Source: Streptomyces sp. adm13(2018)
Lineage (GTDB): Bacteria > Actinomycetota > Actinomycetes > Streptomycetales > Streptomycetaceae
Direction: 5' to 3'
DNA: 41,635 nucleotides
Assembly (NCBI RefSeq): GCF_008042145.1
Contig: NZ_RDBH01000116.1
Location: 922 to 42,556, forward strand
In this document: positions 1-9,609 of the stretch, piece after piece
Numbering within the stretch: position 1 is the stretch's first letter
How the letters are laid out: each line of letters starts with the position of its first letter
Notes under the pieces: model-generated
What the model saw: only the letters and a program-made list of their open reading frames with translations
Databases searched by the model: none
Told to the model about the DNA's origin: nothing
Position numbers and translations under genes: made by a program

Positions 1-1012
1 GGGTGAGGGCGGGCGCCTTGCGCGAGCCGTCGGTCTGCCCGGCGGTGTCACGGGCGGCCTGGAAGCCGGAGCGCCCGGCCTGCTGGGCCTTCACGGCCCA
101 CGGCAGGGCCGGCGGCGCGGCCTTCAGCGGGCCGTGGCCCACGTTGTACGAGGGGCCCGCGCCGCTGGTCTGCGGTGCGCCGACCTGGGCGGGGCTCGGG
201 GCGGCGTGTCCCGCGCCGTGCCCGGCGTGGGCGGACGGGTCCTGGTGCGCGGAGCCGTGCCCGGCGTGCGCCTGGGCGGCGGCGGCCGAGCGGCCGTTCT
301 CCCAGCTGCGCTCCTCGATGGTCAGCTTCACCGTGGCGGGCTTGTCGGCGATGCCGAAGAGGTCGCGGTACTTCTTCGCGACCCCGACCTTGGCGGTGTA
401 GGAGCCCGCGGCGAGCTTCACGGGCTCGGTGTAGGAGCCGCCGTAGGTGTTCGCGGCCCACCCCTTCTCGACGCCCCACACCGAGCCGAGGGTGAACGGG
501 TTGGTGGGGCAGCTCTCCGGATACTTCGAGGTGGCGGGCGCGTCGGGGCGGACCCGGCCGCTGGCGTTGTTCGGGCAGAAGCTCTCGGCGCGGGTGACGA
601 CGACCTTGCCGTTCTTGTCCTTGATGGTGATCTCGGCGAAGCCGGGGAGCCCGGAGAAGTCCTTCACGGTGCCCGCGGGCAGCGCCTTCGCCTTGGTCTT
701 GCCGCCCTCGAGGACGGTCTGGGTCACCGTGACCGGGTCCTTGTAGGACTTCCGGGTCACCTTCAGCTCCAGCGGCTGCCCTTCGGAGGTGAGGTACGTG
801 CCCAGGTCCAGGTAGACGCCCGGCTCCTCCTTCCAGGAGGTGAGCGTGACCGAACCGGTCGCCGCGATGAGGCTCAGCTTCGGCCCGGTCGGGGCCGCCG
901 TCGCCTTCTCCGGCGCCGCGGCCATGAAGCCGACCGTCACGGCCATGGCGGCGACGGCGGTGGTCCCCGCGAGCAGCGGCCGCCGGAGCCGGTGGGTGCG
1001 CGTGGTGCTCAT
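1..1012 (-). CDS. Secreted His-rich protein, lysyl-oxidase-like N-terminal region (partial)
   Basis: This gene starts at the ATG at 1012-1010 and runs off the left edge, so only about 337 N-terminal residues are visible. Residues 1-41 form a signal peptide: a basic start (MSTTRTHRLRRPLLAG), an Ala/Val-rich core and an Ala-X-Ala-like site before APTGPKLSL. A beta-rich domain follows, with Cys pairs in FCPNNASG and ESCPTNPF, then the segment LGSVWGVEKGWAANTY. About residues 240-275 are a linker rich in AHAGHG and GHG repeats that could bind metal. From memory, the layout matches the N-terminal half of Streptomyces secreted proteins annotated as lysyl oxidases (copper amine oxidases), whose HxHWH-bearing catalytic domain would lie beyond the edge. 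The catalytic domain is not visible, so the name rests on the N-terminal resemblance. An alternative is a generic secreted metal-binding protein. Confidence 0.65.
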   Translation of the reverse strand, partial: MSTTRTHRLRRPLLAGTTAVAAMAVTVGFMAAAPEKATAAPTGPKLSLIAATGSVTLTSWKEEPGVYLDLGTYLTSEGQPLELKVTRKSYKDPVTVTQTVLEGGKTKAKALPAGTVKDFSGLPGFAEITIKDKNGKVVVTRAESFCPNNASGRVRPDAPATSKYPESCPTNPFTLGSVWGVEKGWAANTYGGSYTEPVKLAAGSYTAKVGVAKKYRDLFGIADKPATVKLTIEERSWENGRSAAAAQAHAGHGSAHQDPSAHAGHGAGHAAPSPAQVGAPQTSGAGPSYNVGHGPLKAAPPALPWAVKAQQAGRSGFQAARDTAGQTDGSRKAPALT

Positions 1013-1380
1013 CGTTCTCTCGTCCTCCGAATGCTGTGGAAAAGCAGATCGGCCGCGGCCCGGCGGGAGTTCCCCCTCCCGGGGCTGACGCGGTGCGGGG
1101 CGCTCGGTGCACCCGCGCAGTGAGAGGAGGGCAGTGGGCATCCGGTTGTCCCGGGAGTCGAAACACCCTGATGTTGGCCGGAAGAAGCTCCCCGGGCGCG
1201 GGCCCGACACGGCTGCCGGAAGGGCACTTCACCACGGGAAAGAGGAGGCGGTGCGAGAGAGGGCGGTCAGGTGACGGGTGGCCGAAAGGGCCGTACTCCG
1301 AACCGGTGTCCCGGCGCATGGCGAGGCCCCGGCGTCCCTGAGGACACCGGGGCCCGGCCGTGCTGCGTGGAGGTGTGCGC
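1013..1380. other. Intergenic region between two minus-strand secreted-protein genes
   Basis: No gene can be supported here. The right end holds the terminator hairpin of the upstream small secreted-protein gene. The stretch next to 1012 should hold the promoter and leader of the lysyl-oxidase-like gene, but I see no convincing -35/-10 pair. Frames crossing the region have atypical composition and look like shadows. Confidence 0.5.
1325..1354 (-). terminator. Hairpin terminator of the small secreted protein gene
   Basis: The arms 1325-1337 and 1342-1354 pair over 13 positions with one mismatch around a CTGA loop. The hairpin lies 27 nt past the stop of the minus-strand gene that ends at 1381. 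There is no strong U-tract, which is normal for Streptomyces terminators. Confidence 0.7.
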
Positions 1381-1905
1381 TCAGCCCGGGTTGCGGGCGC
1401 CGGCGCGGCGGCGCTTCCGGATGAGGACGCCCGCGGCGGCGCCGCCGACGAGCAGGGCGCCGAGGGCGTACGGGTGGGCGCTCTCGGTCTCCTCCGCGCC
1501 GGCCGCCCATCCGAAGCCCGCCTCGACGGCGCCGTTCGGCCGGCCGGAGATCTGGTAGGTGACGGTCTGCTTGATCCGCGGCGGGCACTTGAGGGTCACC
1601 GTGTCGGTGCCGGAGGCGGCGTCCTGCGGGAGGGTGAACGTGCCGACGAGGACGCCCGCGCGGTCACCGGGCAGCAGGTGGAACTTACCTCCCGCCACCG
1701 ACTCGCCCTTGCCGTAGGTCTCCTTGCCGCAGGCGGTGGTGGTGACGGTGACGGTGCTTCCGGGGGCCGCCTTGCCGGGATTGACCCGGGCGTCGCCGCC
1801 GGGGGCCGCGACGGCGGAGGGCGCGGACAGGACGAGGGCTCCCAGGACCAGGGCGAGGGCTCCCAGGACCAGGGCGAGCGGGGGAACCGTACGAGCGAGA
1901 CGCAT
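1381..1905 (-). CDS. Small secreted, C-terminally membrane-anchored protein of unknown function
   Basis: The product is 174 residues. The start is ATG at 1905-1903, with AAGGAGAG about 8 nt upstream. Longer in-frame starts exist but lack this RBS and would place charged sequence before the signal peptide. Residues 1-33 are a signal peptide whose core is a duplicated LALVLGA unit, ending in SAPSAVAA. The mature part (APGGDARVNPGKAAPGSTVT onward) is a single beta-rich domain of about 90 residues with two Cys (TACGKE and LKCPPR) that could form a disulfide. The C-terminus has a hydrophobic segment (ALGALLVGGAAAGVLI) followed by RKRRR, typical of a tail anchor facing the cytoplasm. There is no LPXTG motif. 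Many Streptomyces proteins share this architecture without known function. Confidence 0.8.
   Translation of the reverse strand: MRLARTVPPLALVLGALALVLGALVLSAPSAVAAPGGDARVNPGKAAPGSTVTVTTTACGKETYGKGESVAGGKFHLLPGDRAGVLVGTFTLPQDAASGTDTVTLKCPPRIKQTVTYQISGRPNGAVEAGFGWAAGAEETESAHPYALGALLVGGAAAGVLIRKRRRAGARNPG
1833..1874. repeat. Perfect 21-bp tandem duplication inside a signal-peptide coding region
   Basis: Two perfect 21-bp copies (1833-1853 and 1854-1874) lie in frame in the signal peptide of the 1381-1905 gene and encode the duplicated LALVLGA core. The repeat continues for about 4 further bases. Confidence 0.95.
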
Positions 1906-2133
1906 GCTTCTTCTCTCCTTCGGCGGAGCTTTCCTGGCCGGCTGGGCCGCGCGGCGCCTGTGCTGTGCTCCGTGCACGAGGAGATCGCCGCCCGGGGGGC
2001 GACGCAACGGGAGGAGGGGGGCCGGTGTCCCCCGGTCGGGGGCTTGATCATCCGTACCGATGATCATCACCGCAGGTCACGGCGGCCCGTGCGGTGCGGG
2101 AGAGGAATCCGTGCTCTGCCCGCGAACGGGTGA

Positions 2134-2162
2134 GGGCCCCCGGCGACGAGCGCCGGGGGCCC
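2134..2162 (-). terminator. Perfect 12-bp GC-rich hairpin, likely terminator
   Basis: The arms 2134-2145 and 2151-2162 are perfectly complementary around a 5-nt loop. This is the second hairpin downstream of the FAD hydroxylase gene on the minus strand and could serve as a back-up or bidirectional terminator. Confidence 0.65.
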
Positions 2163-2241
2163 CGGATCCGCGTCCTGCTCAGCGGGCGGAGAGCCGCCCG
2201 GGGGCGGTCCCGCGCGGCCTCCCGAGCAGGGAACTCCCGCG

Positions 2242-2278
2242 CCCGGCCGGCGAACGGACTCACCGTCCGGCGGCCGGG
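2242..2278 (-). terminator. 16-bp hairpin just downstream of the FAD hydroxylase gene
   Basis: The arms 2242-2257 and 2263-2278 pair with two mismatches around a 5-nt loop. The hairpin begins about 40 nt after the stop of the minus-strand hydroxylase gene, as expected for its terminator. Confidence 0.65.
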
Positions 2279-2318
2279 CTCTCGACGCATACCCGCCGCG
2301 CGGACGGCGGGCAAGCGG

Positions 2319-3983
2319 TCAGGGCCGGCTCAGGATCGTCGTGAGGGCCTCGCGCAGGGCCGCGGCGGGGTCCTCGGACGCTCCTTCGGACCGCCAGGCG
2401 ACGAAGCCGTCGGGGCGGACCAGGACGGCGCCGTCCACGGTGACCCCGTGGGCCTCCGCCCAGTCCGCCCCGCCCTCGGGAACGAGGTCCGCCTCAGGCC
2501 CGTCACCGATGCGGTACGAGTCGAGGGGCACCGCCAGTCGCGGTCCGACCTGGCCGGCCGCCGCGTGCCACCCGCCGGCGCCGTCCGCGGAGCTGAGCAG
2601 CACCAGGGAACCCTCGTACAGGTCGAGGGTGGAGAGCCGGGTGCCGGCGCGGTCCAGCCACAGGTGGGGGGCGCGGCTGCCGGGTTCGCCGGTCAGGCTC
2701 AGTCCTTCGAGCACGACCGGGCGGGCGGGGTCGGTGCCCAGGACGGCGCCCCGCTGGTAGCGGTAGCCGAGCACCTCGTTGAGGATGCCGCCCTTCCTGC
2801 CCCTGGGGCCGCCGCCGGCGGAGGGGCCGGGGGTGTAGCCGGGGTGGCTGTGCTCGACCGACCGTGCCGCGGCCCGGGCGCTGGTCGTCTCCGCGACCGG
2901 GCGGCGCTCCGCGTCGTAGGACGCGAGGAGTTCGGGGCCGGCCCAGCCGTTCAGGACGGCGGCGAGCTTCCAGGCGAGGTTGTGGGCGTCCTGGATGCCG
3001 GTGTTGGAGCCGAACGCGCCGGTGGGCGGCATCTCGTGGGCGGAGTCGCCGACGAGGAACACCCGTCCGTCCGCGTACCGTTCGGCGATCCGCTCGGCCG
3101 CGTGCCAGGGGGCCCGCCCGGTGATCTCGATGTCGAGGTCGGGGACTCCGACGGCGCGCCGGATGTGCTCCCGGCACCGCTCGTCGGTGAACTCCTCCAG
3201 CGTCTCGCCGTTCTCGGGGTGCCAGGGGGCGTGGAACACCCAGCGCTCCTGGTTGTCGACCGGCAGCAGGGCGCCGTCGGCGTCCGGGCTGGTCAGGTAG
3301 CAGACGATGAAGTGCCGGTCGCCGACGACGTCGGCGAGGCCGCGGGAGACGAAGGTGATGCTGACGTTGTGGAACAGGTCGCCCTGACCGTTCTGCCGGA
3401 TGCCGAGCTGTTCGCGGACCGGGCTGCGCGGGCCGTCCGCCGCGACGAGGTAGTCCGCGCGGATGGTGCTGTGCTCACCGGTGACGCGGCTCTTGACCTG
3501 TGCGGTCACCCCGTCGGCGTCCTGCTCGAAGGACATCAGCTCCGCCGAGAACCGGAGGTCTCCGCCGAGTTCGCCGGCGCGTCGGACCAGGACCGGTTCG
3601 AGGTCGTTCTGGCTGCACAGGCACCACGCGGAGGGGCTGAAGCGGGCGAGGCCGCCGCCGGGGTCGATCTCCTTGAAGAGCCACTCGCCTGCGTCTCCCA
3701 CCAGGTCCGGGGCCTGGAGGATGCCGTTGTTGGGCGCCAGCACCGACGCGGCCTCCTGGATCGGGTCGACGACCCCGGCGCCGCGGAACAGCTCCATGGT
3801 GCGCACGTTGTTGCCGCGGCCCCGGGGGTGGATCGAGGTGCCCGCGTGGCGCTCGACCAGGATGTGCGGCACGCCGAGACGGCCCAGGAACAGCGCGGTG
3901 GACAGGCCCACCAGCGAGCCGCCGACGATGAGTACGGGCGTGCGGTGTCCGGTTGCTTCGCCGGCCACGTCGAATCGGTCCAT
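2319..3983 (-). CDS. whiE-ORFVIII: FAD-dependent polyketide hydroxylase (spore pigment, WhiE ORFVIII type)
   Basis: The product is 554 residues, the usual size of PheA/TfdB/RdmE-type aromatic hydroxylases. The start is ATG at 3983-3981, with GGAG about 8 nt upstream; upstream in-frame Met codons lack an RBS. Visible motifs are the FAD Rossmann fold (VLIVGGSLVG, residues 17-26), the DG motif (YLVAADGPRSPVREQLG, around 175-190) and the GD motif (VFLVGDSAHEMPPTGAFG, around 305-325), followed by a thioredoxin-like C-terminal domain without the redox Cys pair. The family uses NAD(P)H and O2 to hydroxylate polycyclic aromatics. It is divergent from the adjacent SchA/CurD gene, exactly as the whiE ORFVIII hydroxylase is in S. 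coelicolor, where it is known to have its own late, sporulation-linked promoter. The role in tailoring the spore pigment is inferred from this synteny. Confidence 0.9.
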   Translation of the reverse strand: MDRFDVAGEATGHRTPVLIVGGSLVGLSTALFLGRLGVPHILVERHAGTSIHPRGRGNNVRTMELFRGAGVVDPIQEAASVLAPNNGILQAPDLVGDAGEWLFKEIDPGGGLARFSPSAWCLCSQNDLEPVLVRRAGELGGDLRFSAELMSFEQDADGVTAQVKSRVTGEHSTIRADYLVAADGPRSPVREQLGIRQNGQGDLFHNVSITFVSRGLADVVGDRHFIVCYLTSPDADGALLPVDNQERWVFHAPWHPENGETLEEFTDERCREHIRRAVGVPDLDIEITGRAPWHAAERIAERYADGRVFLVGDSAHEMPPTGAFGSNTGIQDAHNLAWKLAAVLNGWAGPELLASYDAERRPVAETTSARAAARSVEHSHPGYTPGPSAGGGPRGRKGGILNEVLGYRYQRGAVLGTDPARPVVLEGLSLTGEPGSRAPHLWLDRAGTRLSTLDLYEGSLVLLSSADGAGGWHAAAGQVGPRLAVPLDSYRIGDGPEADLVPEGGADWAEAHGVTVDGAVLVRPDGFVAWRSEGASEDPAAALREALTTILSRP

Positions 3984-4216
3984 GTTCGTCTCCGGCGTCA
4001 CGTGCGACGCGAATCGGGGATGGGATGCAGATTCATGCCCTCCTGGGAAGCCTCCGCCTGCCCGAGGCACCCGGATGGCCCGCGTTTCACTCGTCCGATC
4101 CACGCGGACTCGCGCACTCTCGGCGCTGCTGTCAAGGATCGACACATGACGACCCCGGCGTGTCGTTCACGTCGGTCGTTCCCCCCTCCCCACCGAGAAG
4201 AGAAGAGGTGTGCCGG
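3984..4216. promoter_or_regulatory. Divergent promoter region of the spore-pigment locus
   Basis: This 233-bp region separates the hydroxylase (minus) from the main pigment operon (plus). By synteny with whiE it should hold two opposed developmental promoters. A TTGACA hexamer reads on the minus strand at 4135-4130 but has no good -10 at the right distance, so I do not assign promoter elements. The plus-strand RBS is the purine run just before 4217. Confidence 0.5.
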
Positions 4217-5335
4217 ATGGCCCCCTCGGGACGCATCTCGCAGTCCGTTTTCGACGGCTCCAGGCTGCGGGTGATCCTGCTGCTCGACCTGTACGAGGGA
4301 GCTCAGCAGCAGTTCCTCGACGCGTACGAAGTGATGCACAAGCAGGTCGCCTCCATCCCCGGTCACATCAGCGACCAGCTCTGCCAGTCCATCGAGAACC
4401 CCTCGCAGTGGCTCATCACCAGCGAGTGGGAGAGCGCGCCGCCCTTCCTCGCCTGGGTGAACAGCGAGGAGCACGTCGAGATCGTCAAGCCGATGCACAG
4501 CTGCGTGCGGGACACCCGCTCGATGCGCTACAGCGTCCTCCGGGAGACCGGCGCGCCCCAGGCGGCGGTGACGACGACCCCGGCCGACGCGCAGCTCAGG
4601 GCCCGGGTGGGCGAGGGCGTGGCGCGTCACGCCCTCACCTTCACCGTCAAGCCGGGTTCCGAGTCCAAGGTGGCGGAGATCCTGGCCGGGTACGAGTCGC
4701 CGCGGGCCCAGGTCGACGAGACCACGCGGCTCCGCCGCACCTCCCTCTTCATGCACGGCAACCGCGTGGTGCGGGCCGTGGAGGTGGAGGGCGACCTCCT
4801 CGTGGCGCTGCGGCACGTCGCCCGGCAGCCCGAGGTGCGCGCGGTCGAGGAGGCCATCAACCCGTACCTGGAGCAGGACCGGGACCTCACCGACCCCGAG
4901 TCGGCGCGGGTGTTCTTCACCCGTGCGGCGCTGCCCGCCGTCCACCACGTGACGGCCGACCGGCCGGCCCCGGCGGACCTGAAGCGGCACGCGCTGTACT
5001 ACCCGGCGAAGCAGGGCCTCGGCATGGACCTCGCCCGGCTGCTCGCCGACCAGGACCGGGCCGCCGCGGACGACCCGGAGAGCCCGGTGCACGCCAGCAC
5101 CGTGTTCCAGCGCGACGACATCGTGGTGCGCCTCGTCGACGTCGCGGGCGAGCTCGACCTCGACCCGGTCGCCTCCCTCGGGCTCCGGGGTGCCGGGAGG
5201 GCCGCGGAACTGGAGCGACTGCTCGACGGCGCCGCCATCGGCGTCGAGGGGTCCCTGGAGACGGAGCGGAACGTCAACCGGCTCCTGTCGCACGCCGACA
5301 TGCTGCCCGTCACGGACCGCTCGGCGCAGTCCTGA
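4217..5335 (+). CDS. whiE-ORFI: SchA/CurD-domain spore-pigment protein (WhiE ORFI type)
   Basis: The product is 372 residues from the ATG at 4217; the frame is open further upstream, but that part crosses the promoter region. An N-terminal ferredoxin-like domain (around residues 12-105, RLRVILLLDLYEGAQQQFLDAYE onward in two blocks) resembles antibiotic-biosynthesis monooxygenase (ABM) folds. Two SchA/CurD-type domains follow, about 135-235 (RHALTFTVKPGSESKVAE) and 255-370 (RHALYYPAKQGLGMDLAR). Proteins with this domain are known from the curamycin, sch and whiE pigment clusters as the first gene of the main operon. Their biochemical role is poorly defined; a cofactor-free oxygenase or cyclase role has been suggested for ABM-like folds. 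The cupin gene follows after 63 bp. The identification rests on domain and gene order. Confidence 0.88.
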   Translation: MAPSGRISQSVFDGSRLRVILLLDLYEGAQQQFLDAYEVMHKQVASIPGHISDQLCQSIENPSQWLITSEWESAPPFLAWVNSEEHVEIVKPMHSCVRDTRSMRYSVLRETGAPQAAVTTTPADAQLRARVGEGVARHALTFTVKPGSESKVAEILAGYESPRAQVDETTRLRRTSLFMHGNRVVRAVEVEGDLLVALRHVARQPEVRAVEEAINPYLEQDRDLTDPESARVFFTRAALPAVHHVTADRPAPADLKRHALYYPAKQGLGMDLARLLADQDRAAADDPESPVHASTVFQRDDIVVRLVDVAGELDLDPVASLGLRGAGRAAELERLLDGAAIGVEGSLETERNVNRLLSHADMLPVTDRSAQS

Positions 5336-5398
5336 CGCCGCTCGCGGCCCCCACCGCGGTCCCCCAGCACGTCACTGCCACATCTGGAGGTACACACC

Positions 5399-5863
5399 AT
5401 GCTCAAGCCACGCATCGTGACCCTGAGCGAGACGGAACCCAACCGCAGGCGCGGGGGTGATCTGCGGGCCATGCTCACGCCGGCCACCGTGGGTTCCACC
5501 AGCGGCTTCATGGGTCTGGCCATCGTCCAGCCGGGCGAGCGCATCGGCGAGCACTACCACCCGTACTCCGAGGAGTTCGTCTACGTCGTCTCGGGTGCCC
5601 TGGAGGTGGACCTCGACGGCGAGACGTTCGCGCTCCGGCCCGACCAGGGCCTCCTGATCCCGATCGACGTGCGCCACCGGTTCCGCAACGTGGGCGACGT
5701 GGAGGCCCGGATGGTCTTCCACCTCGGCCCGTTGGCCCCCCGGCCGAGCCTCGGCCACGTCGACACCGAGGTCAGCGAGGAGGCGCAGCTGGCCGCCGCG
5801 GGCCCGCACCCGGCCGTGCACGCCCCGGGCCAGGTGTCCGAGCGCAGCGGGGCCATCGAGTGA
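5399..5863 (+). CDS. whiE-ORFII: Cupin protein of the spore-pigment cluster (WhiE ORFII type)
   Basis: The product is 154 residues. The ATG at 5399 has GGAGGT about 8 nt upstream. The cupin core is clear: motif 1 [21 protein letters not shown] (around residues 46-67) supplies the HxH...E metal ligands. Motif 2 ([13 protein letters not shown], around 93-105) supplies the later His. Single-domain cupins of this type sit second in whiE, cur and sch clusters and are thought to help polyketide cyclisation or oxidation; no reaction is proven from the sequence. The stop overlaps the GTG start of KS-alpha by 3 nt, so the two are translationally coupled. Confidence 0.9.
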   Translation: MLKPRIVTLSETEPNRRRGGDLRAMLTPATVGSTSGFMGLAIVQPGERIGEHYHPYSEEFVYVVSGALEVDLDGETFALRPDQGLLIPIDVRHRFRNVGDVEARMVFHLGPLAPRPSLGHVDTEVSEEAQLAAAGPHPAVHAPGQVSERSGAIE

Positions 5864-7128
5864 ACCGGCGCGTGGCCGTCACCGGCATCGGTGTGGTCGC
5901 TCCGGGTGGCACCGGGGCGGCGGCCTTCTGGGACCTCCTCTCCGCCGGCCGCACCGCGACCCGCGGCATCACCCTCTTCGACCCGGCCGGGCTGCGCTCG
6001 CGCATCGCCGCCGAGTGCGACTTCGACCCGCTGGAGCACGGGCTGGACCCGGAGCTGAGCAGCCACGCCGACCGGTACATCCAGTTCGCCGTCGTCGCGG
6101 CCGGGGAGGCCGTCCGCGACTCGGGGCTCGACACCGACGCCGAGGACCCCTGGCGCGTCGCCGTCTCCCTGGGCAGCGCGGTCGGCGGCACCACCCGCCT
6201 GGAGCACGACTACGTGCTGGTCAGCGAGCGGGGCCAGCGCTGGGACGTGGACCATCGCGCGGCCGCCCCCAAGCTGCACATGGCGTTCGCGCCGAGCACG
6301 CTGGCCTCGGTCGTGGCCGAGCGGTTCGGTGCCCGCGGCCCGGTGCAGACGGTCTCCACCGGCTGCACCTCCGGCCTGGACGCCGTGGGCTACGCCTTCC
6401 ACACGATCGAGGAGGGCCGGGCGGACGTCTGCATCGCGGGCGCGTCGGACTCCCCCATCTCCCCCATCACCATGGCCTGCTTCGACGCCATCAAGGCCAC
6501 GTCGCCCGACAACGACGACCCGGAGCACGCCTCCCGGCCCTTCGACAACAACCGGAACGGTTTCGTCATGGGCGAGGGCGCCGCGGTCCTCGTGCTGGAG
6601 GAGTACGAGCACGCCCGGGCCCGCGGTGCGCACATCTACTGCGAGATCGGCGGCTACGCCACCTTCGGGAACGCGTACCACATGACCGGTCTGACCGGCG
6701 AGGGACTGGAGATGTCCCGGGCGATCGACACCACGCTCGACCAGGCCCGGCTCGACCCCACGCTGATCGACTACGTCAACGCGCACGGCTCGGGCACCCG
6801 GCAGAACGACCGGCACGAGACGGCCGCGGTGAAGCGGTCCCTGGGCGCGCACGCCTACGACACCCCCATGAGCTCCATCAAGTCCATGGTGGGGCACTCG
6901 CTCGGGGCGATCGGGGCGATAGAGGTGGCCGCCTGCGTGCTGGCCCTGAAGCACCAGGTGGTGCCGCCCACCGCGAACTACGAGACCCCCGACCCCGAGT
7001 GCGACCTGGACTACGTGCCGCGCACCGCCCGCCCCCGGAAGCTGAGGAACGTGCTCTCCGTGGGCAGCGGGTTCGGCGGCTTCCAGTCCGCGGTGCTCCT
7101 GACGGGAACGGGCGGGAGGACACGATGA
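5860..7128 (+). CDS. whiE-ORFIII: Type II PKS ketosynthase alpha subunit (KS-alpha, WhiE ORFIII type)
   Basis: The product is 422 residues, the normal size. It starts at GTG 5860, overlapping the cupin stop. The catalytic set is complete: Cys169 in [13 protein letters not shown], His309 in [11 protein letters not shown], Lys341 and His346 in [14 protein letters not shown]. These positions match those described for the actinorhodin KS-alpha. With KS-beta and ACP it forms the minimal PKS, which condenses malonyl-ACP units into a poly-beta-keto chain in the cytoplasm. It couples to KS-beta through an ATGA overlap, as expected for subunits of a 1:1 heterodimer. Confidence 0.97.
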   Translation: MNRRVAVTGIGVVAPGGTGAAAFWDLLSAGRTATRGITLFDPAGLRSRIAAECDFDPLEHGLDPELSSHADRYIQFAVVAAGEAVRDSGLDTDAEDPWRVAVSLGSAVGGTTRLEHDYVLVSERGQRWDVDHRAAAPKLHMAFAPSTLASVVAERFGARGPVQTVSTGCTSGLDAVGYAFHTIEEGRADVCIAGASDSPISPITMACFDAIKATSPDNDDPEHASRPFDNNRNGFVMGEGAAVLVLEEYEHARARGAHIYCEIGGYATFGNAYHMTGLTGEGLEMSRAIDTTLDQARLDPTLIDYVNAHGSGTRQNDRHETAAVKRSLGAHAYDTPMSSIKSMVGHSLGAIGAIEVAACVLALKHQVVPPTANYETPDPECDLDYVPRTARPRKLRNVLSVGSGFGGFQSAVLLTGTGGRTR

Positions 7129-8372
7129 GCACTCAGCGTCCACGGCGCGCGGTCGTCACCGGCATCGGGGTGATCGCCCCCAACGGACTGCGGTCCGACG
7201 CGTACTGGAAGTCCGTCCGCGAAGGGCTCGGCGTCCTGGACCGGATCACCCGCGAGGGCTGCGGGGACCTGCCGCTGAAGGTGGCCGGCGAGGTGCGCGG
7301 CTTCGACGCCGCCGCCCTGATCGAGGAGCGTTTCCTCGTCCAGACCGACCGGTTCAGCCACTACGCGATGGCCGCCGCCCAGCTGGCCGTCGACGACGCC
7401 GGGCTCGGCCACGACGACCCGGAGGAGCCCTTCTCCATCGGTGTCGTCACCGCGGCCGGCTCCGGCGGCGGCGAGTTCGGCCAGCGGGAGCTCCAGAAGC
7501 TCTGGGGCCAGGGCTCCAAGTTCGTCGGCCCGTACCAGTCGATCGCCTGGTTCTACGCGGCGAGCACCGGCCAGATCTCCATCCGGGGCGGGTTCAAGGG
7601 CCCGTGCGGCGTCGTCGCGAGCGACGAGGCCGGCGGACTCGACGGGATCGCCCACGCCGCCCGGGCCGTACGGCGCGGGACCGGCGCGGTCATCGTCGGG
7701 GCCGCCGAGGCGCCCCTCGCCCCGTACTCGATGGTCTGCCAGCTCGGCTACCCGGAGCTGAGCACCGTCGAGGACCCGGACCGGGCCTATCGGCCCTTCA
7801 CCGCCGGAGCCTGCGGCTTCGTCCCGGCGGAGGGCGGCGGGATGCTCGTCGTGGAGGACGAGTCCCGCGCCCGGGACCGAGGGGCGGTGGTCCGCGCCGT
7901 CGTCGCCGGGCACGGTGCCACGTTCACCGGCGCGTCCCGCTGGGAGGAGTCCCGGGAGGGGCTCGCCCGGGCGATCCGCGTCGCGCTGGACGAGGCCGGC
8001 TGCGCCCCGGAGGAGATCGACGTGGTCTTCGCCGACGCCCTGGGCGTACCGGACGCGGACCGCGCCGAGGCGCTGGCGATCGCCGACGCCCTCGGCTCCC
8101 ACGCCGCCCGGGTACCCGTCACGGCCCCCAAGACGGGCATCGGCCGTGCCTACTGCGGCGCTCCCGTCCTGGACACCGCCGCGGCGGTGTTCGCGATGGA
8201 GCACGGTGTGGTCCCGCCCACCCCCAACGTGTTCGACATCTGCCACGACCTCGATCTGGTGATGTCCCGCGCTCGGCCCGCCGAGCTGCGCACGGCCCTC
8301 GTCCTCAGCCGGGGACTGATGGGATCCAACGCGGCGCTGGTCGTGCGCCGCGGCGACGACTCCGCCCGGTAG
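7125..8372 (+). CDS. whiE-ORFIV: Type II PKS chain-length factor (KS-beta, WhiE ORFIV type)
   Basis: The product is 415 residues from the ATG at 7125, which overlaps the KS-alpha stop. The thiolase-like fold is conserved ([33 protein letters not shown]), but the active-site Cys is absent. The equivalent segment reads [12 protein letters not shown], so Glu168 occupies the Cys position, where most chain-length factors have Gln. The His309 and His346 equivalents are also lost, as is usual in this subunit. KS-beta sets chain length and supports decarboxylative priming. It is followed by ACP after 24 bp. Confidence 0.96.
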   Translation: MSTQRPRRAVVTGIGVIAPNGLRSDAYWKSVREGLGVLDRITREGCGDLPLKVAGEVRGFDAAALIEERFLVQTDRFSHYAMAAAQLAVDDAGLGHDDPEEPFSIGVVTAAGSGGGEFGQRELQKLWGQGSKFVGPYQSIAWFYAASTGQISIRGGFKGPCGVVASDEAGGLDGIAHAARAVRRGTGAVIVGAAEAPLAPYSMVCQLGYPELSTVEDPDRAYRPFTAGACGFVPAEGGGMLVVEDESRARDRGAVVRAVVAGHGATFTGASRWEESREGLARAIRVALDEAGCAPEEIDVVFADALGVPDADRAEALAIADALGSHAARVPVTAPKTGIGRAYCGAPVLDTAAAVFAMEHGVVPPTPNVFDICHDLDLVMSRARPAELRTALVLSRGLMGSNAALVVRRGDDSAR

Positions 8373-8396
8373 GACCGGGCGGGAAGGAGAGCACAG

Positions 8397-9139
<743 letters not shown>

Positions 9140-9188
9140 CCGGCCGCGACAGCGTCCGGACCCCCTGTACTCCGAGGAAGGAAGCCCC

Positions 9189-9521
9189 ATGCACCACGCT
9201 CTGATCGTCGCCCGGATGGCGCCCGGTTCGGCGCCGGCGATCGCGGACGTGTTCGCCGCGTCCGACCGTGGCGAACTCCCCCACCTGGTCGGCGTCAACC
9301 GGCGTCGCCTGTTCCAGTTCGGTGATGTGTACCTGCACCTCATCGAGTCGGAGCGGGACCCGGCCCCGGCCATCGCCAAGCTGACCGGCCACCCGGAGTT
9401 CCGGGACGCCAGCGAGCGGCTGTCGGCGTACGTCAGCGCCTACGACCCGGAGACCTGGCGGGGCCCCAAGGACGCCATGGCGCAGTGCTTCTACCGCTGG
9501 GAGCGCGACGGGGGTTCCTGA
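9189..9521 (+). CDS. whiE-ORFVII: TcmI-family polyketide cyclase (WhiE ORFVII type)
   Basis: The product is 110 residues, the normal length for TcmI-like cyclases with a dimeric ferredoxin-like fold. The ATG at 9189 has GGAAGGAAG upstream. Typical segments are HHALIVARMAPGSAPAIAD, NRRRLFQFGDVYLHLIE and the C-terminal AMAQCFYRWER. It should close a late ring of the polyketide. It is the last gene of the main pigment operon and is followed by a very strong hairpin. Confidence 0.94.
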   Translation: MHHALIVARMAPGSAPAIADVFAASDRGELPHLVGVNRRRLFQFGDVYLHLIESERDPAPAIAKLTGHPEFRDASERLSAYVSAYDPETWRGPKDAMAQCFYRWERDGGS

Positions 9522-9543
9522 TCCCGAGGCAGCACGGCGGAAA

Positions 9544-9590
9544 CCCGAGGCCGCCCGCCCCGCGTACGACGCGGAGCGGGCGGCCTCGGG
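9544..9590. terminator. 22-bp bidirectional terminator between convergent pigment genes
   Basis: The arms 9544-9565 and 9569-9590 pair over 22 positions with one mismatch and a 3-nt loop. The hairpin lies between the cyclase stop (9521, plus) and the methyltransferase stop (9610, minus), so it can serve both. Confidence 0.93.
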
Positions 9591-9609
9591 TGTGCCTGCC
9601 GGGTGCGGA

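Larger units (their letters stand above)
1906..2318. other. Intergenic region with two hairpins
   Basis: No gene is supported. The left part (1906 to about 2130) should hold the promoter of the 1381-1905 gene; its RBS lies at the left edge. The right part holds two strong hairpins (2134-2162 and 2242-2278) downstream of the FAD hydroxylase gene. Short frames across the region do not show consistent actinobacterial codon bias. Confidence 0.5.

Noticed and set aside
4130..4135. TTGACA hexamer on the minus strand in the pigment promoter region
   Set aside because: No acceptable -10 hexamer follows at 16-19 nt, and whiE-type promoters depend on developmental sigma factors.
2094..4274. Open frame of 726 codons on the plus strand across the hydroxylase gene
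   Set aside because: Antisense to an intact FAD hydroxylase with all motifs; the composition is that of a high-GC shadow.
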